A stretch of 33,864 nucleotides of DNA from Candidatus Peregrinibacteria bacterium (GTDB taxonomy: Bacteria > Patescibacteriota > Gracilibacteria > Peribacterales > Peribacteraceae). Positions 24,698 through 33,723 of this stretch are shown here, in pieces; positions within the stretch are counted from its first letter, which is position 1, and each line of letters starts with the position of its first letter. Made by a program: the position numbers and the translations under genes. Location: positions 1 through 33,864 of the forward strand of contig JACPYA010000022.1 of assembly GCA_016196295.1 (NCBI GenBank), written 5' to 3'. A model generated the notes under the pieces. The model had not been told where the DNA came from. It saw nothing but the letters and a program-made list of their open reading frames with translations, and searched no databases.

Positions 24698-24737
24698 GGC
24701 TAGGGTTTGGGTTAGGGCTAGGATACGTTGGAATCTC

Positions 24738-25295
24738 ATGACAATTACAGAGTCTTCTCTTCCCGGCCTCTACATCTGCCAGCCGAAAGTGGTGGGAGAT
24801 GCGCGGGGATTTTTCCAGGAAGTCTTTCGCTTCGATGAGATGGAGAAGGCGGGGCTCGCACTTCCCACGTTTGTGCAGATGAACCACAGCCGATCTGCCG
24901 CCGGTGTCGTGCGTGGGCTCCATTTTCAATACGACAAGCCGCTGGGGAAACTCATCCGTGTTCCGCGCGGGAAGGCTCACATGGTGGCAGTCGATATCCG
25001 GAAAAAATCAAAGACCCTCGGAAAACACCTCATCATCGAAGTGAGCGAGGAAAACTGCACGGTCCTCTACGTGCCGCCGGGGTTCGCGACGGGGTTCTGC
25101 GTCAGCGAGGGAAGTGCGGATGTCGAGTACCTCTACACCGCGCTCTATAACCCTGTGGGGGAGAGCAATATCCTCTGGAACGATCCCGCGATCGGCATCC
25201 ACTGGCCGGTCGCAAACCCCACGCTCTCCGAGCGCGACAAGAAGGCCGGAACATTGGCAGACTGGCTTGCGCGACCGGAGGCGAATACCTTTTAA
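24738..25295 (+). CDS. rfbC: dTDP-4-dehydrorhamnose 3,5-epimerase
   Basis: DARGFFQEVF, GVVRGLHFQYDKPLGKLIRVPRG, YVPPGFATGFCV, WNDPAIGIHWP. Confidence 0.93.
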   Translation: MTITESSLPGLYICQPKVVGDARGFFQEVFRFDEMEKAGLALPTFVQMNHSRSAAGVVRGLHFQYDKPLGKLIRVPRGKAHMVAVDIRKKSKTLGKHLIIEVSEENCTVLYVPPGFATGFCVSEGSADVEYLYTALYNPVGESNILWNDPAIGIHWPVANPTLSERDKKAGTLADWLARPEANTF

Positions 25296-25296
25296 T

Positions 25297-25345
25297 CGCG
25301 GGCAAGTATGCCCTTGAACGCGGGCAAGTATGCCCGCGCTTTTTA
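25297..25345 (+). terminator. Rho-independent terminator downstream of rfbC with duplicated unit
   Basis: CGCGGGCA-AGTA-TGCCCGCG followed by CTTTTT; preceded by CGCGGGCAAGTATGCCC. Confidence 0.75.
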
Positions 25346-25393
25346 GATGAGGTTTACTCGCGGCCTGCAGCACTATCTGCTTTAATCCTTGCG

Positions 25394-26188
25394 ATGCTGA
25401 ATGGAAAGCACATCACTGCCGTCGTGCCCGCGTTTAATACCGAGCGCACCATCGAACGGACGCTCGCGGCGATCGATCGCACCGTGGTCGATCTGATCCT
25501 CGTCGTGAATGACGGCAGCCGAGACCGAACGGTGGAGATCGCAGAGCGCCTGGGCGCACGCGTCGTCACGCACGAGAAGAACAAAGGGTACGGAGCGGCG
25601 CAGAAGACGGGCTACGCGACGGCTCTTCAGGCGGGCGCGGACGTCGTCGTGATGGTGCACTCGGATTTTCAGTACGATCCCACATTGAACGCAACGGTCG
25701 TCGCCCCCATCGTCCGCGGAGAGGCAGATGCCTGCTTCGGCTCTCGCATGCATTCCAAGCGCTCGGCACTCCAGGGCGGGATGCCGCTCTGGCGATTCGT
25801 CGCGAATATTGCGCTCACCTTCATCGAGGACTGTGTGCTAAGGCTGCACCTGAGCGAGTATCACACCGGATACCGCGCCTACAGCCGTCGGACACTGGAA
25901 CGTATCCCCATGCACCTCAACTCCAATAACTACGTCTTCGACACGGAGATGATCGCGCAATTGCGGGCCGGCAATTGCCGCGTTGCCGAAGTGCCCATTC
26001 CCACGCGCTATCTGGAAGACTCCTGCTCACCGACCTTTCGCCAAAGCGTACGGTACGGCTTCAATACCCTGCACGTGCTCTGGAAGTACCTGATGCATCG
26101 CTTCCGTTTGCATCCATCTGCACAGTTTGAAGTAGGCAGCGGACCGGGATTGCAGGCTGTTCTCACGACGAAGACAGTGTCCTCCTAG
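25394..26188 (+). CDS. Family 2 glycosyltransferase (dolichyl-phosphate sugar synthase-like)
   Basis: TAVVPAFNTERTIERTLAAI ... LVVNDGSRDRTVEIAERLGARVVTHEKNKGYGAAQKTGYATAL ... MVHSDFQYDP. Confidence 0.92.
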   Translation: MLNGKHITAVVPAFNTERTIERTLAAIDRTVVDLILVVNDGSRDRTVEIAERLGARVVTHEKNKGYGAAQKTGYATALQAGADVVVMVHSDFQYDPTLNATVVAPIVRGEADACFGSRMHSKRSALQGGMPLWRFVANIALTFIEDCVLRLHLSEYHTGYRAYSRRTLERIPMHLNSNNYVFDTEMIAQLRAGNCRVAEVPIPTRYLEDSCSPTFRQSVRYGFNTLHVLWKYLMHRFRLHPSAQFEVGSGPGLQAVLTTKTVSS

Positions 26189-26238
26189 TTAAGGATAGGC
26201 GGCCACAGTGCCACTCGCCTTGCTCGGGTACGTGGCTC

Positions 26239-26322
26239 GCCATAAACCAGCCGGCCCATATAATAGGAGCAACGAAGAAAAAATTCGTTGTTCTTCGACA
26301 TACTGCTGGCTTGGTTTATGGC
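26239..26322. repeat. Long nested inverted repeat at left edge of accessory island
   Basis: GCCATAAACCAGCC ... GGCTTGGTTTATGGC (one-base bulge) enclosing CAACGAA-GAAAAAA-TTCGTTG and TATAAT. Confidence 0.7.
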
Positions 26323-26632
26323 GGAGAGGGAGAGTCCAGAACCGACCTATGCGGAAGTTTATGGGGCCCTTTCAAGGGGTCGAAACTGATGGGCTGAGGA
26401 GGGTGGGTCGGAGGCTAGTTCCGGGGAACTTCGGAAGGTTTTGAGGGATGGTGAATTGGACAGAATTGGACAGTACTTTGAGGGGGTAAACCGAACAACC
26501 CGAACAGTACTGGGAGGAGCCTGAATGGCACAAACGGAACACTACTTTGAGTGGGCTGAATGTTACAAATATTGCATGATCGTCCATGAATGGCTTGGTA
26601 TTGTTTTGGGACACCGCTACTATTTTCAACCA

Positions 26633-27217
26633 ATGGAAATCCCAGCCCAGAAACAGCAACCAATCACCTACGTTTTCGTTGACGCGGCCAACATCATTTA
26701 TCGAGACAGCGAGCCCAATCCCTGGAAGATCGATCTGAAGATGCTCATCAAATATCTCAAGGAACGTTTTGGCGCGTCGAAGGTCCTCTATTTTGGAGGT
26801 CTCGACGATCGGAACAGAACGCAGATTCATATTTATAGAAAACTGGAAGAGTGGGGCTATGAATTGCACCTTAATCCCGTGAAGCGATTCGTGAACGAGC
26901 GAGGCGAGTGGTACCTGAAGGCGGATGTCGATGCGCGAATGGCTTTCAAGGCGATGCATTGTCAGGACGAATACGACCGAGCCGTCTTCATGACGGGAGA
27001 CGGTGACTTTTTCTGGCTTCTCGAACATCTTGTTCAAAAAAAAGCGAAGGTTTGGCTCCTCGCAAGCCCGAAAAAGACTGCCAAAGAACTCAAGAAGCTC
27101 TTCGGCGCGAATTTCGCAAATCTTGATAACCTCCGGTCTCTTCTGGAATACCGACAGATACTAAAAGAGACGGACTCTACGAACGACTCCGTCTCAGGTG
27201 TTACAAGACCAGTGTAG
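26633..27217 (+). CDS. NYN domain (LabA/DUF88-like, PIN-fold) putative nuclease
   Basis: YVFVDAANIIY ... LKADVDARMAFKAM ... YDRAVFMTGDGDFFWLLEHLVQKKAKVWLLA: conserved acidic residues of NYN. Start uncertain (26525 also possible). Confidence 0.85.
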   Translation: MEIPAQKQQPITYVFVDAANIIYRDSEPNPWKIDLKMLIKYLKERFGASKVLYFGGLDDRNRTQIHIYRKLEEWGYELHLNPVKRFVNERGEWYLKADVDARMAFKAMHCQDEYDRAVFMTGDGDFFWLLEHLVQKKAKVWLLASPKKTAKELKKLFGANFANLDNLRSLLEYRQILKETDSTNDSVSGVTRPV

Positions 27218-27267
27218 CAGAAACACGGGGTACGTCAAAAGGAATTTCTGCTAAAATCCGCTCCAGA

Positions 27268-27948
27268 ATGGATATTCACGATTCCATAGATCCGAAGGCC
27301 TTCTCTTCATTCGAGGAGTATCAAAACGCTCTGAAGCTCCACGATGAATTTGTAGAGCGAAGCGCAGCCGCAAGCGAGGTCATGCGATCGGCTGAAACCC
27401 CAGAGGAGGAGCGACGCGGCATGGAAGCGCTTGGATTTACATACCATGAGGATGCTTCATGCGGTCGAACATGGTGCGAGGAACGCAAGGAATGCCTGTG
27501 GTGCTCTGTGCTCTCGTGGCAGGAAGAATGCAACGACCACTTCTTTGCAGGACTGCTCGCCGATGCCGATCTTCTGATGCCTAAAGAAATACAGGGGCGG
27601 TGTCTCAGCGGGGAAGGATGTGAGGCGCTGCTTCCGTCATGGCATCAAGAAGGATCGAGTCAGCGCAAAGCAATTCTCTGGTTCCTGGATATGATGGATG
27701 CCCTGATCTTTGGATCATCACGCACTGTTCCTTTTGACGATTTTCACCTCCTCCACCCCGAAATGGATGAATGGGTGCGCGATGCATACTTCATGGCTCT
27801 GCATTATGGTCGCGGAAGACTTTGGCCTGATGCCAGGCTGGGCAAGCAACGCATCAAAAATGCACTCATGCATGCCGATCTGCCTGATCCGAAACGAGCA
27901 ACTGTGCTCATCGCTTCCTTTCGCACGCTCTGTGATTCCAATCACTGA
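27268..27948 (+). CDS. Hypothetical protein with Cys cluster
   Basis: 226-aa ORF; CGRTWCEERKECLWC (Cx4Cx5Cx2C) metal-binding-like motif; extended -10 TGCTAAAAT upstream. Confidence 0.65.
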   Translation: MDIHDSIDPKAFSSFEEYQNALKLHDEFVERSAAASEVMRSAETPEEERRGMEALGFTYHEDASCGRTWCEERKECLWCSVLSWQEECNDHFFAGLLADADLLMPKEIQGRCLSGEGCEALLPSWHQEGSSQRKAILWFLDMMDALIFGSSRTVPFDDFHLLHPEMDEWVRDAYFMALHYGRGRLWPDARLGKQRIKNALMHADLPDPKRATVLIASFRTLCDSNH

Positions 27949-27960
27949 TTGCACTTTTCT

Positions 27961-29754
27961 ATGGCAACACTTTCCTCTTTTGACCGGGAACTGAACGAGA
28001 CCATCGTGAAGCGCGGAAGGGATTATTTCCGCAAAGGATATGTGAAGGACCTAGAAGAAATTGAGGATGGCATTTGGCGAGCATTAGTGGAAGGATCGGA
28101 AGTCTATGACACAACCATAACGATTATCTCCGGTGGAATTAGCAAGCACCGCTGCAGTTGCCCTTATGATCTAGGGCAGTACTGCAAACATGAAGTCGCC
28201 GTTTTATACGCTATCCGTGAGCGAATCGGCGGTGATGCGGATGAAGAACACCGGCAGCCGATTGCAGGGAAACCTCCAAAAAAGCGCAGGACAGTTCGCG
28301 ATCAGATGGAAGAGGCAATCAGTACCCTCGGTGAACAGGAACTTCGGCATCTCGTTATCGAGCATGCAATTGAGGATCAGACATTGCGAAGGAAAGTCCT
28401 TCATGCCGCGCCTCAAAGTGACAATGTGCGACCTTCAGAGAAAAAAAAGGAATATATCGATATCGTACGAGCGTGCATGGAGGACAACAGTGATCGTCAT
28501 GGATTCATCGGTTGGCATGAGGCGGAAGCGGCAAGTGAAGCAGCCAATGAACTTTGCGCGACGGCTGAACAGTATCTTGATACCGGACATTACGCAGAAG
28601 CCCTTCCTATTGGCCAAGCATTATTGGAAGCTATCTATCCAGATCTCGGTTCCATGGACGACAGCGACGGGGAATTCGGGGGTTGCGTAGAGGAAGGATG
28701 GAATATATTGCGAACCGTCGCGGATAAATCGCCGCCAATGAGTGGTCTTGGTCAGCAGATTTTCGATTACTGTCTCAAGCAAGCGGGAAAGGAGGAGTAT
28801 CAAGGATGGTCTGCCGACGACGACTTTCTTGCGATTGCAGGGTCGCTCGCACACGACGAAACAAAAAAGAACCGTCTCTTTGAATGTATTGATCGCGTGC
28901 TGCTGAATTTCAAAATTTCAGGAGATGACAACGAGAATGCTGGCCGCACTTCCGATTGGTGGCGCGAAGGCCGAGCGGAAGCCGCGGCACGGATCAAGTT
29001 AGGCGTACTCCGTGCTCTCGGCAAGGATGAGGAGGCAGATGTTTTGATCGCATCCTCCCTGCACTATCCCGACATTCGCAAACTGCATCTCCAAGAGTTA
29101 TTTTCCCGAAAACAATTCGAGCAAGTGAAGGCCGTGGCGAAGGATGGTATTGCCATCGCAGAGAGGCAAGGACATCCAGGTACGGTGCACCAATTTGAGG
29201 AATGGCTCCTGAAGATTGCTGAAGCAGAAGGAGACTTGCAGACTCAGCGATTATTTCTACGAAAGTTCTTCCTCGATCATCGGCACGATTCATCTGACTA
29301 CAAAAGGCTGAAGAAGACCTATGCGGATGATACTGATGGATGGCGAGAGGAGTACACAAAGTTGGCAGCCGCACTCAAGAAGCAGTGTGCCATCCAGTCC
29401 CTCCTGCAGATCTACAGCACTGAGGAACAATGGGATAATTTTCTCGCATGCATTCGGGATGAGTGCCGCAAAGAACGCGATTGGCCCAATCACGGCAACA
29501 TCGGCTTTCTGGAGAATTACGAGAAGGTTTTGCGGGAGCGCTTTCCAGACGAGCTCATCGCTCTGTATGCGAATGCCATTCCTGCGGAACTCACTGGAGA
29601 CGCCACCGGGCGTGGGCATTATCAGGAAATTTGCCGCGCACTTCGGCGTCTACGGAAGTGGGGTGCGGAAGAGATCGTCGAGAAGATCAAAATGGACCTT
29701 TGTAAGAAGTATAGCAACCGAAGAGCGCTCTTGGACGAGTTGAGCAAGGTGTAG
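27961..29754 (+). CDS. SWIM zinc-finger protein with long helical repeat C-terminus
   Basis: CSCPYDLGQYCKH (CxCx7CxH) SWIM motif near the N-terminus; remainder helical/TPR-like. Confidence 0.85.
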   Translation: MATLSSFDRELNETIVKRGRDYFRKGYVKDLEEIEDGIWRALVEGSEVYDTTITIISGGISKHRCSCPYDLGQYCKHEVAVLYAIRERIGGDADEEHRQPIAGKPPKKRRTVRDQMEEAISTLGEQELRHLVIEHAIEDQTLRRKVLHAAPQSDNVRPSEKKKEYIDIVRACMEDNSDRHGFIGWHEAEAASEAANELCATAEQYLDTGHYAEALPIGQALLEAIYPDLGSMDDSDGEFGGCVEEGWNILRTVADKSPPMSGLGQQIFDYCLKQAGKEEYQGWSADDDFLAIAGSLAHDETKKNRLFECIDRVLLNFKISGDDNENAGRTSDWWREGRAEAAARIKLGVLRALGKDEEADVLIASSLHYPDIRKLHLQELFSRKQFEQVKAVAKDGIAIAERQGHPGTVHQFEEWLLKIAEAEGDLQTQRLFLRKFFLDHRHDSSDYKRLKKTYADDTDGWREEYTKLAAALKKQCAIQSLLQIYSTEEQWDNFLACIRDECRKERDWPNHGNIGFLENYEKVLRERFPDELIALYANAIPAELTGDATGRGHYQEICRALRRLRKWGAEEIVEKIKMDLCKKYSNRRALLDELSKV

Positions 29755-29843
29755 CAGGAGATCCGACTGTGGCATGGATTTCCCTGGCCTTCTTGAGCGT
29801 GTAGCGGCATTGCTTGATGTGTCTATTCTTACCCCCTTTCCCT

Positions 29844-31163
29844 ATGAACCCTTCGGCAATATTGGAAGAGTGAGCGCAGAAAATAGGCGTCGAGACCGAA
29901 CAAATCCGCTACTGCCTCTACGCCCGAAAATCTTCCGAAGATGACGAGCGGCAGGCACTCAGTATCGACTCCCAAATCAAGGAGATGCTGGTGGTCGCAA
30001 AGCGCGACGGACTGGAAATCGTGGAGATCCGGCGCGAGAGTCACTCGGCAAAGGATTCCGGCCAGCGTCCTGTCTTCAGCCAGCTTATCACAGACATCAG
30101 GAGTGGTATGTTCACAGGGATCGTGACATGGGCACCGGATCGGTTGAGTCGAAACGCTGGTGATCTTGGTTCTCTCGTAGATCTCATGGACCAAGGAGTT
30201 TTGGAGGAAATCCGAACAACAGGACAGAAATTCACAAACTCCCCGAACGAGAAATTTCTTCTCATGATCCTCTGTTCACAGGCAAAGCTGGAGAACGACA
30301 ATCGGGGAATCAACGTGAAACGAGGCCTAAAGAACAAGTGTGAACTTGGAGTCCGTCCAGGCGTCGCTCCGCTCGGTTACTTGAACGAGCGGAGCTTGGA
30401 TCGCAACAAAGGCAGAATCATCATCGACCCCATCCGCGCCCCGACGATCAAGCAGCTCTTCCGCTTCGTTGCAGAGCGAGGTGTCAGCGGCAGGACGCTC
30501 CTGAAATGGCTGAATACAGAAGCGAACTTCAAGACAAGAGGCAACAAGAGAATCACGCTTTCGGGTGTGTACCGGATTCTCGGGAACCCCTTCTACTATG
30601 GTATGTTCGAGTATCCGAAAGGCGGCGACAATTGGTACAAAGGCACCCATGAGCCGATCATCACGAAGGAACTCTTCGAGGAGGTACGGGCGATGCTCGC
30701 TGTTGCCCCTCGGTCACGGTACGGATCAAAGGAATTCGCCTTCACGAAGATGCTTCGCTGCGGCAATTGCGGAAATGGCATTTCCGCTGAAGAGAAATTC
30801 AAACAGTTGCGTGATGGGGCAGTGCGGAAGTATGTTTATTACCATTGCTCGCGGTTTGATCAGACGTGCAAACAACCGTATGTTCGCGAGGATGAATTGC
30901 TGGTACAGTTTCTTGACATCATCGATAAGGTCGATCTCGATAAGACAGGCATGCGGAAAAAATTGGAAACGGAGGTTGAACGGATGAACAAATTCACAGC
31001 AGATGTGCTTGGCATCCAAAATGAGGTCAAGATTCCTAAAATGGATGTGCGGGGATATGCAAAGTACGTCCTGAAGAACGGGAAGCCCGAGGAGAAGAGG
31101 GAAATCCTTGGATGTCTGAAAAGTATGCTCAAGCTGGCGGATGGAAAAATCAGTCTCGACTAA
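29844..31163 (+). CDS. Serine recombinase (resolvase + recombinase + Zn beta-ribbon), 5' end interrupted by in-frame TGA
   Basis: In-frame reading MNPSAILEE[TGA]AQKIGVETEQIRYCLYARKSSEDDERQALSIDSQIKEM...APDRLSRNAGD...; Zn ribbon CGNCGNGI...YYHCSRFDQTC. ORF track starts at an internal Met (29985), which omits the catalytic Ser. Confidence 0.85.
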
Positions 31164-31178
31164 ATCCCCACCTGAAAC

Positions 31179-31475
31179 TCAATTTCTCTCAGTGATTGTC
31201 CTCCAAGCGATGGACGTCATCCTTTCCCGAGCCGAAATCATTATCGTAACGCATTTCCGGATGGCTTCCAGTGTCTTGTATGGATCCTGAGCTTGGGCAG
31301 CAGCTCTCAATTCAGTTTCCCAATGGATCATGTCCGCTCCCAGCTGGTGATCCTCAGACACGGCAGCCTTCAAAAACTTGAGTGCGGTCTCTTGATTGAG
31401 ATGGGCCGATAACTCATGATATTTGACTGTCAGCCTCTGTAGTTCTTCGAGTTGGTCGTCTGGGAGGAGTTCCAT
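31179..31475 (-). CDS. Hypothetical protein
   Basis: 98-aa helical ORF, part of a minus-strand run downstream of the XRE gene. Confidence 0.5.
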   Translation of the reverse strand: MELLPDDQLEELQRLTVKYHELSAHLNQETALKFLKAAVSEDHQLGADMIHWETELRAAAQAQDPYKTLEAIRKCVTIMISARERMTSIAWRTITERN

Positions 31476-31491
31476 AGTAAAGAGGGATTTT

Positions 31492-31707
31492 TCAAGAAAT
31501 CAGTTTCCTAATATCATCTCGAATTAAGTGCAACTCACTGAAAATTTCTTCTTCACTCATTGCTGGTCCGATATCCATTGCCATCAACCGTCCAGCGATC
31601 TGCCATAGTCGACTACTTTTCTGAAGGTCGTCTCCATATTTGTCTTGTGCCTCCTTCATCAGAAGCATAATGCCGTTCATCTCTGATCTGTTCATGGTGG
31701 TGCTCAT
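31492..31707 (-). CDS. Hypothetical protein
   Basis: 71-aa ORF in the same run. Confidence 0.5.
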   Translation of the reverse strand: MSTTMNRSEMNGIMLLMKEAQDKYGDDLQKSSRLWQIAGRLMAMDIGPAMSEEEIFSELHLIRDDIRKLIS

Positions 31708-31722
31708 AGCATTGGAGGTTGC

Positions 31723-32166
31723 TTATTCAAGAAGGAGATCGGCGATCTTTTCACTGTGCGCTTTAATAACCTGTGCCAACACTTTAGCAAGTTTTGCATC
31801 AATCGCTTCCATGATTTTCGTATCCTTTCCCGCAGCGGCGCTGATGACGCGCAGGAGTTTAAGAACATTCGGAGGTAGTTCTGCGCTGTCGCACTGCAAC
31901 AGTGTTTTCGCGGCAGCCCTCGTCTTAAGTATCCGGGCACTTGTAGGACTCCCGACCGCCTCTGCTTCTAGGATTGCCACACTGCTTTCGCTCGGGACAC
32001 TCACCCCTCTTTCGTAATTGCTGAATGTCCGCTGACTGACTTCGAGCAAAGCAGCAGCCTCTGTTTGTGAATATCCAAGGGTAGCTCTTGCAGCTCGTAA
32101 TCTTCTGCAATACTCATTTTCAGAGCCTTCAATGTTTTGCTCGGGTCGATTCACATATGAAATCAT
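31723..32166 (-). CDS. XRE-family HTH regulator
   Basis: RRLRAARATLGYSQTEAAALLEVSQRTFSNYERGVSVPSESSVAILE. Confidence 0.88.
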   Translation of the reverse strand: MISYVNRPEQNIEGSENEYCRRLRAARATLGYSQTEAAALLEVSQRTFSNYERGVSVPSESSVAILEAEAVGSPTSARILKTRAAAKTLLQCDSAELPPNVLKLLRVISAAAGKDTKIMEAIDAKLAKVLAQVIKAHSEKIADLLLE

Positions 32167-32245
32167 AATCTATTTCATAAATATGTCAATAGCACAGGTG
32201 GCGGCGCTAATTCCTCCCAATCGTGAACTCAAGCCAGTGTTCATC

Positions 32246-32635
32246 TCAACTCTCAAAATTCTTGGGGATCGAGGGATCGAAACAGACAAATTCAACCTCA
32301 TTTCCTTCGGGATCATTGATATACAGGCTACGCCACTGTACCCAGTTATGCTGAGACACTCGGACGGAGAGGCCCAGATTCTCCAATCGCTGCTTTTCTG
32401 ATTCGTAATCGCGAAGATCAATCGAAAACGCGATGTGATCTAATGCACCCTTTTCTTCAACATCTACCTCTCGTCTCTTAAAGAGTGCCAAAATACTTGT
32501 GTGCCCCTTTAACCCATCTGCAATTTTGAAAAACGCCATATGCGGCTCTCTCCGCATGAGAGTGAGTTGTACCGCTGTTTGATAAAACTCCGTCATGGCT
32601 TCCAGATCCTTCACGCTCAGAGCAACTTCACCCAA
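32246..32635 (-). CDS. VOC/glyoxalase-like protein
   Basis: GEVALSVKDLEAMTEFYQTAV ... LDHIAFSID ... SLYINDPEGNEVEFVCFD. Start codon uncertain (TTG). Confidence 0.82.
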   Translation of the reverse strand: MGEVALSVKDLEAMTEFYQTAVQLTLMRREPHMAFFKIADGLKGHTSILALFKRREVDVEEKGALDHIAFSIDLRDYESEKQRLENLGLSVRVSQHNWVQWRSLYINDPEGNEVEFVCFDPSIPKNFES

Positions 32636-32697
32636 GTGTTTTTCGGCGGGAGCAGGTAATGATTCTGGCTTCTGGCTTCATAGATAAAGAGAGGAAA

Positions 32698-33723
32698 TTA
32701 CTCAATGCGACGCAGCCGCTCCTGCCAGGGTAGAGGTAGGGCATTTACAATTCTATCAATGTCCACAGTACCTTGCTCGTCCCTGCAATGGTTCTTGAAC
32801 CAAGCATACAGGTTGGAGTTGTTTCTTTCGATGAACGTGATTGTCCAAGAGTCTGGATTGACGTCCTCGAGCAGGTCGCCCAGTTCATCGATAGCATCAT
32901 CGAAATCTCGGTAAATAATCTCATGCCCTTTGCGACTGATGACCATGGTCGCTTGGTAAAGCGGTCCCATTTCTTCCGCAATCTTCGTCCAGTTCGGGCG
33001 ATTATCTTTGCGATGATCGATATCTGGGCGTCGCCCCTTCCGCCGAAATTCGGGGAGGCTTATAAGAAACATATACAGCCGCTTGTCTTGCCCTTCTAAA
33101 TCTGCAGCAGGGTGCCAATGGTCTTTCTCGGCAACAGCAGAATCGGCCAGCTCACGAGCACGGGACAGAGCTGTTCTCTTGGTAAAATTCTCACGATGCG
33201 CTTGGAAAATGAACTGGCACGGATAGACCTGGTTCACACGTTCCGTGATGATCGCCCAATCGATAGTTCCGTCCTGAGCTCTCACATTGGAGAACCAGTT
33301 CTTGAATGACTCTCTGCCCAATCTACGGAACGTGTTCACGTTCCATTGCTGTAGCCCATGAGAGCGAAGCATGTCTACCAATTCCGCAATTTTTTCAGGA
33401 TGCAGTTCCAACGCAATCCTTCCCCTGAGCACATGGCAGATGCCATCGATGAATTCTGCACTCTCTGGGTGCTCTTGTTTGTCACAGCCTTTATCGAAGT
33501 GAGCACTGAGCAGATGTGCCCATGAATTGATGCTCGCGATCTGCCGGACTCCATTCAGGGTTGCAGCCATCCGAGCAACAATGCGTACGACGACTTCTAG
33601 CTTCTGTTCTGTCTCTGGAACCACCCGATTCACCGCTTCTCTCAGAAGTGATAGTACCTGCTCCGTGGGTAGAGGAGTCTCGCTTCTTGCCTTAAAACCG
33701 CCAGCAGGGAGCACGTCAACCAT
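32698..33723 (-). CDS. Hypothetical protein with repeated W-rich modules
   Basis: 341-aa ORF; TATAAT 6 nt upstream of the ATG; internal similarity between FKNWFSNVRAQDGTIDWAIITERV and YAWFKNHCRDEQGTVDIDRIVNAL. Confidence 0.65.
   Translation of the reverse strand: MVDVLPAGGFKARSETPLPTEQVLSLLREAVNRVVPETEQKLEVVVRIVARMAATLNGVRQIASINSWAHLLSAHFDKGCDKQEHPESAEFIDGICHVLRGRIALELHPEKIAELVDMLRSHGLQQWNVNTFRRLGRESFKNWFSNVRAQDGTIDWAIITERVNQVYPCQFIFQAHRENFTKRTALSRARELADSAVAEKDHWHPAADLEGQDKRLYMFLISLPEFRRKGRRPDIDHRKDNRPNWTKIAEEMGPLYQATMVISRKGHEIIYRDFDDAIDELGDLLEDVNPDSWTITFIERNNSNLYAWFKNHCRDEQGTVDIDRIVNALPLPWQERLRRIE

Noticed and set aside
14358-24722. True telomere or chromosome end
   Set aside because: Repeats are short, internal and between housekeeping genes.
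26321-26412. Possible tRNA on the minus strand (TGGCGGAGAGGGAG as rc of a CCA-adjacent 3' end)
   Set aside because: No matching 5' acceptor strand and no valid T-loop (GGTTCTGGACTC instead of GGTTCRANTCC).
26372-27037. 221-aa minus-strand ORF opposite NYN gene
   Set aside because: NYN motifs on the plus strand are convincing; the minus ORF extends into repeat-like noncoding sequence.
29871-29873. UGA recoding (genetic code 25, UGA = Gly) for the recombinase
   Set aside because: Several other genes here (epimerase, RfbH-like, rpmH, cobalamin adenosyltransferase) end naturally at TGA, so genome-wide recoding is unlikely.
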